Positions 38,326 through 46,923 of a stretch of 57,364 nt of DNA are shown piece after piece. Positions within the stretch are counted from its first letter, which is position 1. Each line of letters opens with the position of its first letter. The notes under the pieces were generated by a model. The model saw nothing but the letters and a program-made list of their open reading frames with translations. It had not been told where the DNA came from and did not search any database. Source of the stretch: Planctomycetaceae bacterium (GTDB lineage Bacteria; Planctomycetota; PLA2); contig WYBS01000127.1 of the NCBI GenBank assembly GCA_011525755.1, forward strand, positions 1-57,364. The letters run 5' to 3'. Made by a program: the position numbers and the translations under genes.

Positions 38326-39398
38326 CGGTTCGCCTCCCGTGCCGTCCCCGCGAGCGCCGTGCGGTTCTCGCGCCAGAGCGCCTCGAGCCGCCGGTCGCGC
38401 GCGCGACGGCCGTCGACCGTCTTGAAACCCCTCGCGTAGGCGGTCATCCAGCGCACGAGGTTCTCCGCGTCCGCCGCGGCGACGTACTCGCGCGTGACGC
38501 CGCCCTCCGGCGCGTGGTTGTGGTAGTTCATGAGCGGGAGGCAGAGCGCGCCGGTGCGGAAGCCCGCGTGCGCGTAGACGGTCGCCTCGCATGCGCCGCC
38601 GTCCATGAGCGCGCGCTGCCAGCGGAAGGACTTGTCCTTCCTCGCGAGCGCGGTCGCGGTCACCTCGAGCTCCGCGAGGACCTCCTGCGCGAAGCAGGTG
38701 ATCCGGTCGCCGACGCGGAGGATCGGTCCCATCCCCTGCGGCGTGTGCGGCCTCGCCGAGGACATCTCGAGGTTGACGACCGTCGTCGTCCGCGGCGCGC
38801 GCGTGGTGCGGACCCAGCCGAGGGCGCCCGCGAACCCGACCTCCTCGGCGCGCGTGAAGAGGGCGCCGACCGATCCCTTCCAGCGTGCGGCGGCGAGGCG
38901 GTCGAACATCGCGAGGCAGGCGGCGACGGCGAGGAGGTCGTCGATCGCCCGCGCGCGGATCTGCCGGCCGATCGTCGGCTTCGGCAGGTCGAGGACGAGC
39001 GGCGTCCCCCTCCGGAGCCTCCCCCCTTCGATCCGGACGACGGCGGGCCTCCCGTCGCGGACGACCGCCCCCGCCCTCACCCCGGCAAGGGACCCGTCGA
39101 GATGCCTCAGCCGGGCGCCCTTGAGCGCCTTCGGCCGGATGCCACCCCGGATGACCGCCGTGCCGTCCCCCGCCGCCTCGAGCGCGGGGTGGTCCGTGTG
39201 GCAGGCGAAGAGCAGGGGGGGCCGGCCCGGGCCGTAGGAGACGAGGAGGTTGCCGAAGGCGTCCTTCCGGGCCCTGAGGCGCGGCGAGGCCGCCACGGCG
39301 TCGCGGAGGACGCGGTGGACGTTTCCCTCGTGGAACGGGGCCGTCGGGCAGCGGAGGACCGCCTCGAGCCGCCGCCGGAAATCCTCGCCGATCTGCAT
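38322..39398 (-). CDS. M42/M20-like metallo-aminopeptidase
   Basis: The 358-residue protein has a co-catalytic metallopeptidase core. FACHTDHPALEAAG holds the first metal histidine, RAIDDLLAVAACLAMF the bridging aspartate, FTRAEEVGFAGALGW the catalytic glutamates, VVNLEMSSARPH another ligand, and LMNYHNHAPEGGVTRE the last histidine. A beta insertion between the first histidine and the DD motif (~80-150) corresponds to the M42 dimerisation domain. It should trim N-terminal residues from peptides in the cytoplasm. It is a divergent member. ATG 39398 is divergent from the DsbD-like gene. GTGA overlap links it to the downstream aminotransferase. Confidence 0.83.
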   Translation of the reverse strand: MQIGEDFRRRLEAVLRCPTAPFHEGNVHRVLRDAVAASPRLRARKDAFGNLLVSYGPGRPPLLFACHTDHPALEAAGDGTAVIRGGIRPKALKGARLRHLDGSLAGVRAGAVVRDGRPAVVRIEGGRLRRGTPLVLDLPKPTIGRQIRARAIDDLLAVAACLAMFDRLAAARWKGSVGALFTRAEEVGFAGALGWVRTTRAPRTTTVVNLEMSSARPHTPQGMGPILRVGDRITCFAQEVLAELEVTATALARKDKSFRWQRALMDGGACEATVYAHAGFRTGALCLPLMNYHNHAPEGGVTREYVAAADAENLVRWMTAYARGFKTVDGRRARDRRLEALWRENRTALAGTAREANR

Positions 39399-39416
39399 GA
39401 ATCGAAGGGGGGTTCG

Positions 39417-39425
39417 TACTATAAG
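39417..39425. promoter_or_regulatory. Overlapping divergent -10 boxes (peptidase / DsbD-like gene)
   Basis: TACTATAAG carries TATAGT on the minus strand (19 bases before the peptidase ATG at 39398) and TATAAG on the plus strand (toward the DsbD-like gene at 39475). Divergent transcription from one AT-rich core is likely. The plus-strand gene has a leader of about 45 bases with a real Shine-Dalgarno (GGAGGA, 39465-39470). Confidence 0.45.
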
Positions 39426-39474
39426 GTCGGCCGGGTCGCGGGGCACGCCCGCGGGCCCTCCCCCGGAGGAATTC

Positions 39475-41643
39475 TTGCGGACAGCGATCCTTCTCCTCGT
39501 GCTCTGCGCGGTCGCGGCGGCCGCCCCCACGGCGAAGCTCCGGGTGGAAGAGGACGCCGAGGTCGTGCCCGGGGAGTGGTTCGACCTGCTCGTGGTGGTG
39601 GATCCGGCCGGGACGCCGATCGCCGCGGAGGGGCTCGAGGCGACGCCCCTCGCGGAGAAGCAGGCGGAGTTCGGGGCCGCGATCGTCCCCGCGCCCGACG
39701 GCGACGGCGTCTTCACGAAGCCCTTCACGGTGCGCGTGCCGGCGAAGCTCCCGAAGGGGAAGCAGGCGCTCTCCGTCGCCCTGCGGGGGCGGGCCGGCGA
39801 CGCCCCGGTCGAGGTCCTTGGCAAGACGACGGTCAACCCGTTCGCCTTCGACCGGCACGTCGAGGCGACCGTCCGGCTCAAGGAGCCCGCAGTCGCGGGC
39901 CGGGCGAACGCGGTCGTCGTCACGGCGACGGTCGCGGAGGGGTTCCACGTCTACGGCGCGAAGGGTTCGGACGAGGGGCTCCCGCTCGTCGCCGCGCTGC
40001 TCCCCCCGGCCGGGTGGCGCGGCGCCACGGCGTGGACGGGCGGCGGCCCGGCGATGCCGCCGGGGAAGAAGTACGAGGGGACGTTCCCGCTCGAGATCCC
40101 GTTCACGCCGACGCAAGGCGGGAAGGTGGAGCTGAGGGTGCTCCTCTTCTTCCAGGCGTGCGACGTGAACCAGTGCGACCCGAACGCGATTTCGTACCTG
40201 TCTCTGGCGTTTGATGTGGAGGGGGCTTCGGAGGCCCTGGAGAGCCCGGCGGGCGAGCCCTCCTCCGCGCCGCCGGACAAGCCGGTGGCTCCGGAGGCGT
40301 CCGGGGCGGACGCGGCGGGATCCGACATCGCGGGGAAGTCCATCTGGGGCCTCATCGGGCTCGCGGTCGGCGCGGGGATCCTCGCGCTGCTCATGCCCTG
40401 CACCTACCCGCTGATCCCGATCACCGTCTCCTTCTTCACGAAGCAGGCGGAGGCGGGGCACCGGAGCAGCGTGCCGCTCGCGGTCGCCTACGGCCTCGGG
40501 ATCGTCGCGATCTTCACGCTCATCGGCGTCGCGGTCAGCCAGGCGCTCGTGGCGGGCGAGACGATCCTCAACTTCGCGGTCGATTGGCCGCTCAACCTCG
40601 TCTTCGCCGCCCTCTTCCTCGTCTTCGGCCTCTCGCTCCTCGGCCTCTTCGACATCCGGCTGCCGTCGTTCTTCGACGACCTCGCCGCGAAGGCCTCGGG
40701 GAGCGGCGGCTACCTGAGCGTGTTCGTGATGGGCCTCACGCTCGTGATCACGTCGTTCACCTGCACGGTGCCCTTCATCGGGAGCCTCCTCGTCTTCGCC
40801 GCGAAGGAGGGGCAGGCCGCCCGCGGCATCCTCGCGATGGGCGTGTTCGGCCTCACGATGGCCGTCCCGTTCGTGATCCTCTCGCTCTCGCCGAAGGCGT
40901 TCCAGGCGATGCCCCGGAGCGGCGAGTGGATGAAGCGGCTCAAGGTGACGCTCGGGATCGTCGAGCTCGGCCTCGTCCTCAAGTTCCTCTCGAACGTCGA
41001 CATCGCCGCGGGCACCTTCTTCGTGGGCCGCGAGCTCTTCCTCGTGCTCTGGGCGATCTCGTTCCTCGCCGCGGGCCTCTACCTCCTCGGGTTCTTCGAC
41101 CTCTTCGCGAAGGGGGCGAAGTGGTCGCTCGGCAAGGGCCGCGCGGTCGCCGGGCTCTTCATGCTCGGCATCACGGCGCTGCTCGGCTACGGCGCCACGG
41201 GGCCGGGGCTCGACACGGTCCTCGGGACGAAGGCGGGCTCGACGCTCGAGTCCTTCCTCCCGCAGTTCGAGGCCGACTACAGCCTCGCGTTCGTCGCGGT
41301 CGCGCACGACTACGACGAGGGCGTGCGGATCGCGAAGGAGAAGGGGAGAAACATCTTCCTCCACTTCACCGGCTACACGTGAGCGGTCTGCCGCCAGATG
41401 GAACGGGGTCCGTTCCTCTCGAAGGCCGTGCAGAAGGAGTTCGGCAACCTCGTGGAGATCGCCCTCTACACGGACGGTCCCGAGGAGAACCGGAAGAACC
41501 GCGACTTCCAGAAGGAGCGGTTCGGGACGATCGCGCTCCCCTACTACGCGCTCCTCGACCCGACGGGCGAGAAGGTGCTGTGGCAGGGCGGCGGCGGCAA
41601 CTACACCGCCGAGCAGTTCGCGGCGCACCTGCGCGTGCAGTAG
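39475..41643 (+). CDS. dsbD: DsbD-like thiol:disulfide interchange protein; predicted selenoprotein (UGA-recoded, Sec636-x-x-Cys639)
   Basis: Read through the TGA at 41380-41382, this is one 722-residue protein. A signal peptide (TAILLLVLCAVAAAAPTA) leads to a periplasmic alpha domain with C229/C234 (LLFFQACDVNQCDPN). A membrane domain (~290-575) carries the redox pair C309 (LLMPCTYPLIPI) and C430 (TSFTCTVPFIG). The C-terminal thioredoxin domain (~600-722) reads FLHFTGYT-U-AVC-RQMER and ends with a cis-proline strand (IALPYYALLDPTG). Family members have TGYTC-x-x-C, so the TGA replaces the first catalytic cysteine. The reading frame, domain end and codon use continue normally after it. A hairpin at 41396-41419 resembles a bacterial SECIS. 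TTG 39475 follows GGAGGA. The Sec machinery genes are not in this window. The alternative is a nonsense mutation or base error. Confidence 0.85.
41396..41419 (+). promoter_or_regulatory. Predicted bacterial SECIS hairpin
   Basis: Beginning 13 bases after the TGA (41380-41382), AGA-(U)-GGAACG pairs with CGUUCC-UCU around the loop GGGUC (41406-41410). The upper stem is 6 bp, the lower stem 3 bp, with a single bulged U (41399). The loop holds GGU, as in the E. coli fdhF element, where a bulged U and a GU in the apical loop contact SelB. Counted from the U of UGA, the loop G-U is at positions 29-30, against 23-24 in fdhF, within the range allowed for bacterial SECIS elements. Folding energy was not computed. 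Confidence 0.7.
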
Positions 41644-41652
41644 CCGCAATGC

Positions 41653-41682
41653 CGCGGGGCCGGGCGCCTTTCCGGCCCCGCG
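41653..41682. terminator. Bidirectional terminator-like hairpin between dsbD and the lipoprotein gene
   Basis: CGCGGGGCCGG (41653-41663) pairs perfectly with CCGGCCCCGCG (41672-41682) around the 8-base loop GCGCCTTT. It lies between two convergent genes, ten bases after the dsbD stop. No T-run follows, but the 11-bp GC stem is strong. Confidence 0.6.
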
Positions 41683-41721
41683 CGTTCGCGGCGCGGAGGG
41701 CGCCGCGGCTGTCGCTTCGTA

Positions 41722-44700
41722 TCAGTCCGCCGAGGCGGGGTCGTCGTCCTCCTTCCTGCCGGCCGCGAGCACGGCGTAGTGGGACTCCGTGCCGTCGATG
41801 ACGGTCGGGACCGCGCCCGGCGCGAGCGGCGCCGAGAGGAGCGTGCGCGTGGCCCACGACGCGTTCGATGCCGCCGCGGGGCCCGCGCTGAAGACGAGCG
41901 CCTGCGCCCCTCCCCCCGCCCCCTCCCCCACGAACGCCACCGACGCGCCGTGCGAGCGCTCCCTGCTCACGACGAGCGCGTCGGGCGTCGCGCCGGCGAC
42001 CGCCTCGCGCACGTTCCGGACGACGAAGAGGTCCGAGACCCCGTTCAGGAATGCGCGCCCGTTGGCGCTGCTCGCCGCCGTCTTCGACACCTGCCCCGCG
42101 AGCACGCGCCCGTCCGCGGAGAGGCAGAGGTGGTTGATCGCGTTCCCCGTGCCGCCCGTGACCGCGGACGTGAGCGCGACGAGATCGGTGCCCATGTCCG
42201 CGTCCATCGCGTACACCTCGAGGTCCGTGGCGCTCCCGGCGCCGGAGCTCGCGTCGCTCGCGACGACGCAGAGGATGCTCGTGCCCGGCGAGGCCGCGAA
42301 CCGGCTCTCGTAGCACCATGCGTTGCAGTCGAACTGCTCGAATCCGACCGTCGTCGGATGGGGAAGGAAGGGGGTGAAGGGGGCACGGCCGCCGATGGTC
42401 TCCGCGCCGATGTTGAAGCCGACCATGAAGTTCCGGTTCGCCGCGGTGAACGAGAGGCTCGTGTCGATCCCGTCGCACACGTAGTAGAGGAACCTGCCGT
42501 TCGGACTCCGGAACGTCGCCCAGAAGCAGTGCGACGACGCGCTCTGGCCGTAGGGCGCGGAGGTCGCCCCCGCGCCCGGGATGCCCCCGAGGTCGTTCGA
42601 GAGGATGCCGCCGTCCGTGAAGTCGATCGCGCCGCCCGACGGAGTGCGGAACGAGAGCGCGAGGCTCGACTGCGTCCCCGATCCGCCATGGGTCCCCAGC
42701 TGCTCCGGGTTGTGCGGCGCCCCGGTGCCCGTCCCGCCGTGGTAGAGCGGGTTGAAGCCGTCGTGGCCCGCGTAGTTGAAGACGAGCGTCCTCCCGTCGG
42801 GCGCGAACAGAAGGCCGTTCAGCCGGCGGAACGACGCGTCGAGGTGCGCCTTCCCCGCGGCGTACGGGGGCAGGTTCGGCGGATCGGTCGCGGCGAGCGA
42901 GCCGGTCCCGGCGAAGAGGACGTGCTGCGCCCCCGACGCCCCGGCGTGCAGATCCCCGCCGTCCGTCGACACGAGCAGCAGGTCGTGGGACGCGGTCCAC
43001 GCGTCGCCCGACTCGTCGCGGGGGCCGATGGAGGTGTGGAAGGTCGCGCGGTAGCCGAACGCGCTGCTCGGCATGTGGTCCTCCGTCGCGATGTCGCGCA
43101 CGACCGCGGCGTAGCGGCCGTCGTCGGAGAGCGCGAGGTAGTCGAGCTCCTCGCCGGGCCGGCCGGGCGTGAGCAGGTCGCCGTGGACGCGCGGGTCGGC
43201 GCCGGTCAGGTCCCGGAGCGTCGACGTGCCGAGGTCGAGGCCGCCGTTGCCCGTGTCGAGGTCGAGGAACAGGAGCGCCTTGGCCCGGTTCGCGTGGAGC
43301 GCGTAGCCCTCCCGCGGGTATCCGTCGAGATCCGTGAGCGGCGCGAGGAACGCGTTGCTCCCGGCGACGAAGGCGACGCGGTCCGGGCCCTCCTCGCCCG
43401 GGTCGGGCAGGTCCCCCGCGAACGCGAACTGCGCCCCGAACCCCTGGGCGCCTCCCTGCCCGCGGAGGTAGTCCTGGTCCGGGACGAACTGGCCGGTCGC
43501 GGCGCTGACCGCGGGGCCCGCCCCCGCGCCGTTCACGCCCGTCCGTGCCTCATTGAGGTCGACGCTCGACAGGTGGCCGTCGAGGAGGCTCACGCCGAAC
43601 ACGCGGTCGAGCTGCGTCTCGTTGAGGAAGAGGATGCCGTTCTCGACGAAGCAGAGGGAGTCCGGGAGCAGGTGGCGCCCGCTCCTCGTGAGCACGGCGC
43701 TTCCCGCCGCCTGCCCGCCGACCTTCAGGATGCAGGCCGAGCCCGCGAGGGGCGCGCCGTCGCCGTCGCGGCCGCCGACGGCGACGGCGAAGGGCTGCGC
43801 GAGGATCGCGGCCGGGACGGCTTCCCCGTCGTTCCGCCAGAGGAGGATCTTCTGGACGTCCGAGCCGCCCACGAGCGCCGTCGCGCACCAGACGCCGTCC
43901 CGGGACATCGCCACGGACGTCGCCGTCCGGCCGAGGCTCTGCAGGTAGTAGCCCTTCGCGCTGTCCGACGCCGACGCGTACGGGGAGAGCCACGCGCTGC
44001 CGCCGTGGAGGTGCGCCTCCCGGTCGTGCGCCGAGTCTCGTACCGCATAATAATACAGTTTCGTGTAGAAGCGGTCGCCGTAGGTGTGGCGCGACCCCGC
44101 GCCGGCGACGCTGCTCGCCGAGACGACCGCCTCCGCGCCGAAGAGCGTGCCGTGGTCCGGGACCGTGCCGTCGAGGATCGCGGGGAGGAACCACTCCCCC
44201 GTGAGGGGCTTCACCACGAGGACGCCGCGCCGCCTCGCCGGGTCGAGCTGCTGGTACTTCTGCGACCACGCCTTGTTCGAGAACGTCTTCGTCGTCGTCG
44301 CGTCCGCCCAGAGGAGCACCCGCGTGCGCTCCGCGTCGGGCGCCTCAATCCACGTGAGCTCCTGCTGGACGTGCTTCCACGCCTGCTGGCCGGTCGCGTC
44401 CCAGCGCGTCTCCTTGTTCGACTCCGCGGGCCAGAAGCCCCGGACCTGCGGGATCGACATGCGGTTCCCCGCGTCCGACCCCCCGTTGCAGAGCATGACG
44501 GGCAGCGTGTCCAGCTGCACCGGGAGCGCGCCGGCGGGCGCGGGCCGATGTCCCGTCTCGGTCGCGAAGAGGCCGGCGGCGAGGAGCAGCGGCGCCATGT
44601 GCGGCTCTCCCATCTGCGCGAGGGGCTCGACGAGCCCCGTCGGCGCGCCGCCCGGCGCCTCCGTCGCCTGCACGCCGCGGAGGTAGAGGGCGCGGTCGGG

Positions 44701-46662
44701 CGAGACGGAGATCGCGAGCGGCTTCTCGAAGCGGGCGCGGTGGAGGCCGGGGTCCGGGGCCGCGGCGGGGCCCGCGTAGAAGTCCCGTCCCTCGAAGCGC
44801 ACCACGTGGAACCCGCGGTCGAGCGTGACGCCCGTGATCGTGCCGTTCGTCGCTACCGCCGGGCTCCGCTCGAACCCGAGGGCGGCCGGGAGGCCGGGCG
44901 CCATCGCGCCCTTCGGGTAGCTCGCGTCGCGCACGTGCATCGCGTTCCACTCGTACGTACGCTGCGCCGCGGACGCCGGGTAAGGCGCGTCGGGGTCCAG
45001 GTCGAAGAACCCCGGCGGGTAGGGCACGAGGAGCGGCGCCCCTCCGACCCCCGAAATCCGGTCCCCGGGATACGCCTGCCCGTCCACGCCGGGCGCGAGC
45101 GCCGTGTTCGCGATCGACGGCGGCGCGGGCGGCGCGAGCTCCACGCGGAACGTGCGGTGGCGCCCGCCCTTCGCCTGCGCGGGACCCGTCGGCCCGTCCG
45201 GATCGAGCACGCCGTCGCGCTCGCCAGGGGCCCCCGTCGGCGCCGCCTCCGCCGCCCCCTGCTTCGGGTTCATCACCGGCGCCCACGCGCGCACCGTGAG
45301 CTCGACGTCCCCGGACGCGCGCGGCGCGCCGACGAACGTCCACGCGCGCGGGTCGATCTCGACCCCCAGGAGCTCCTTCGTGAGCGGGTCGGCGGGCGTC
45401 GGCGCGAGGTCCGCGGTGCCGTCCACCCACACGAGGTCGGCGAAGAGCGGCGGAACGCCGCCCGAGAGCGAGAGCTGCGCCGCGTAGAGCACGCCCGCCT
45501 GCCCCCGCGGCAGGAGCACGGTGTCGATCGCGATGTCCGGGATCTCGACGCGCGCGACGTACGCCTTCCGCGCGATCACGTCGTCGTCGCGCCCGGGCGT
45601 GCCGCGGGTGTCGATCGCCTCGACGATCAGCCGGTACTGGAGCGGCGACGGATCGACGCCCGGCACGTAGGGCACGAAGAAGGCATTCCCGTACTGGTCC
45701 GCCGCGAAGGGGTACTTCGCGCGCGGCTCGTACGCGGGATCGAAGTAGTCGGTGAAGAGGAGGGGCTCCGGGGAACCGAGCGTCGGGTCGCCCCCGGCGA
45801 GCCCGGTCGTGTCCGCGAGATCGCGGCGCGAGCTCCGCGGCGCGTCCGCGTCCTGGAACCGTTTCGCGAGCGGGACGAGGAACGGCGACTCCGCGATCCC
45901 GTCGCCATCGCGGTCCTCGAGGACGGGGCCGCGCGGCGAGGGGAACCCGCCGATCTGCACCTTCCGCGGCCCCGCCTGGAGCGCGAAGACCCCGCCGTCC
46001 GCGAATCCCGAGGCGCCGGGCTCCTCCGTGTCGGCGCGGAGCGACGCCCCCTCCGCGACCGGCGCGTCGAAGACCGAGAGCTCCCACTCGCGCGGGCCAT
46101 GGACCGTCGCGACGTTTTTCCCCGATCCGCCGCCGAGGAGGAACGCGAAGGAGAAGAACGCCTCCGGGTTCGCGGGGTTCACGAACGGGATGCGCGCGGG
46201 GAACGCGGGCACGGCGGGATCGGACGTGCCCTCCTCGGCCGTCGGAGTGAGGATCGCGACCCTCCCTTCGCCGATCTCGATACGGAACGCGCGCGACGTC
46301 GCGAGGTCCGTCCCTCCCTTCACGGTCGCGATCGCCTTCAGCGTGAACGCGTGCGCGCCCTTCTCGCGCGGGATCCCGGAGATGCGCGCGTCGCCCGGAG
46401 CGCCGTCGCGCGCGAGCGAGAGCCCCTCCGGGAGCGAACCCTCGGCGATCTCGAACCGGTCGGGCGGCGGCGCTCCGCCTCCCGACGCGACAACGATCCT
46501 CGCGTCGTAGGGAAGGCCCGCGTCGCCCGCCGGCAGGGACAGGGTGACGAACCGGATCGAGCGGACCGCCGCGAGCGGCGGCGGCTCTCCCGTGCACGCG
46601 GGGACGGACGCGATCGCGATCGCCGCTGCGCAAAGGGCAGCGGCATGCCCGAGCTTGAGCAT
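41722..46662 (-). CDS. Giant lipoprotein with putative Ig-like and beta-propeller-like regions
   Basis: The 1646-residue protein begins with a lipoprotein signal: AAALCAAAIAIASVPAC with lipobox VPAC and lipidation Cys23. The N-terminal ~130 residues (LSLPAGDAGLPYDARIVVASG, RFEIAEGSLPEGLSLARDG) match putative-Ig (He_PIG) modules, which recur further on (RGQAGVLYAAQLSLSGGVPPL). The C-terminal two thirds carry propeller-like strands (FAPDGRTLVFNYAG, LSDDGRYAAVVRDI, LCLSADGRVLAGQVS) and repeated Gly/Asp-rich loops. It is predicted to be anchored to a membrane facing the periplasm or cell surface. No enzyme motif is visible. ATG 46662 follows AGAGGA; the longer frame upstream lacks a signal peptide at its start. 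Confidence 0.85.
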   Translation of the reverse strand: MLKLGHAAALCAAAIAIASVPACTGEPPPLAAVRSIRFVTLSLPAGDAGLPYDARIVVASGGGAPPPDRFEIAEGSLPEGLSLARDGAPGDARISGIPREKGAHAFTLKAIATVKGGTDLATSRAFRIEIGEGRVAILTPTAEEGTSDPAVPAFPARIPFVNPANPEAFFSFAFLLGGGSGKNVATVHGPREWELSVFDAPVAEGASLRADTEEPGASGFADGGVFALQAGPRKVQIGGFPSPRGPVLEDRDGDGIAESPFLVPLAKRFQDADAPRSSRRDLADTTGLAGGDPTLGSPEPLLFTDYFDPAYEPRAKYPFAADQYGNAFFVPYVPGVDPSPLQYRLIVEAIDTRGTPGRDDDVIARKAYVARVEIPDIAIDTVLLPRGQAGVLYAAQLSLSGGVPPLFADLVWVDGTADLAPTPADPLTKELLGVEIDPRAWTFVGAPRASGDVELTVRAWAPVMNPKQGAAEAAPTGAPGERDGVLDPDGPTGPAQAKGGRHRTFRVELAPPAPPSIANTALAPGVDGQAYPGDRISGVGGAPLLVPYPPGFFDLDPDAPYPASAAQRTYEWNAMHVRDASYPKGAMAPGLPAALGFERSPAVATNGTITGVTLDRGFHVVRFEGRDFYAGPAAAPDPGLHRARFEKPLAISVSPDRALYLRGVQATEAPGGAPTGLVEPLAQMGEPHMAPLLLAAGLFATETGHRPAPAGALPVQLDTLPVMLCNGGSDAGNRMSIPQVRGFWPAESNKETRWDATGQQAWKHVQQELTWIEAPDAERTRVLLWADATTTKTFSNKAWSQKYQQLDPARRRGVLVVKPLTGEWFLPAILDGTVPDHGTLFGAEAVVSASSVAGAGSRHTYGDRFYTKLYYYAVRDSAHDREAHLHGGSAWLSPYASASDSAKGYYLQSLGRTATSVAMSRDGVWCATALVGGSDVQKILLWRNDGEAVPAAILAQPFAVAVGGRDGDGAPLAGSACILKVGGQAAGSAVLTRSGRHLLPDSLCFVENGILFLNETQLDRVFGVSLLDGHLSSVDLNEARTGVNGAGAGPAVSAATGQFVPDQDYLRGQGGAQGFGAQFAFAGDLPDPGEEGPDRVAFVAGSNAFLAPLTDLDGYPREGYALHANRAKALLFLDLDTGNGGLDLGTSTLRDLTGADPRVHGDLLTPGRPGEELDYLALSDDGRYAAVVRDIATEDHMPSSAFGYRATFHTSIGPRDESGDAWTASHDLLLVSTDGGDLHAGASGAQHVLFAGTGSLAATDPPNLPPYAAGKAHLDASFRRLNGLLFAPDGRTLVFNYAGHDGFNPLYHGGTGTGAPHNPEQLGTHGGSGTQSSLALSFRTPSGGAIDFTDGGILSNDLGGIPGAGATSAPYGQSASSHCFWATFRSPNGRFLYYVCDGIDTSLSFTAANRNFMVGFNIGAETIGGRAPFTPFLPHPTTVGFEQFDCNAWCYESRFAASPGTSILCVVASDASSGAGSATDLEVYAMDADMGTDLVALTSAVTGGTGNAINHLCLSADGRVLAGQVSKTAASSANGRAFLNGVSDLFVVRNVREAVAGATPDALVVSRERSHGASVAFVGEGAGGGAQALVFSAGPAAASNASWATRTLLSAPLAPGAVPTVIDGTESHYAVLAAGRKEDDDPASAD

Positions 46663-46838
46663 GGGATCCTCTCTCGTGAAAGGGGACCTCGCGCGTTGGC
46701 GGCGACGGTCCCGGCCCTTCTCCGGCGCCCGTTGCGGGCGCCAAGGCCGCCCCGATTCCACGCGGGACGACCGCGGCCGATTCTCACGCGGGTCGCGGCG
46801 ATGTCTACGGGAAAAGCGCCGCGCGATCTTCCCGCGAT

Positions 46839-46923
46839 GTGTCGGAGCGCGGTGTCACTCCGCGCGCGGGCGGGCGCGCGTGTCGGCGGCGGGTGTCACC
46901 GCGCGTGTCGGAGCGCGGTGTCA
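46839..46923 (+). repeat. Three direct copies of GTGTCGG-N5-GGTGTCA
   Basis: Copies at 46839-46857, 46880-46898 and 46905-46923 each consist of GTGTCGG, five variable bases (AGCGC, CGGCG, AGCGC) and GGTGTCA. A fourth copy, as the left arm of a hairpin, is at 8094-8112. The third copy overlaps the nuoN stop codon. The rest of the 258-base gap between the lipoprotein gene and nuoN (46663-46920) holds nothing else I can identify. Confidence 0.8.

Noticed and set aside
41398-41643. Separate short thioredoxin-like gene starting at ATG 41398
   Set aside because: It lacks the first half of the CxxC motif and the first strand of the fold, is in the same frame as dsbD, and has no ribosome-binding site. 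It is the end of the UGA-interrupted gene.
37459-41649. 1396-residue minus-strand open frame spanning dsbD
   Set aside because: Only its last ~288 residues (the aminotransferase) are real. The rest is shadow of dsbD and the peptidase.
46839-46923. CRISPR array
   Set aside because: Repeats are only 19 bases with a variable centre, spacers are 22 and 6 bases, and no cas genes are present.
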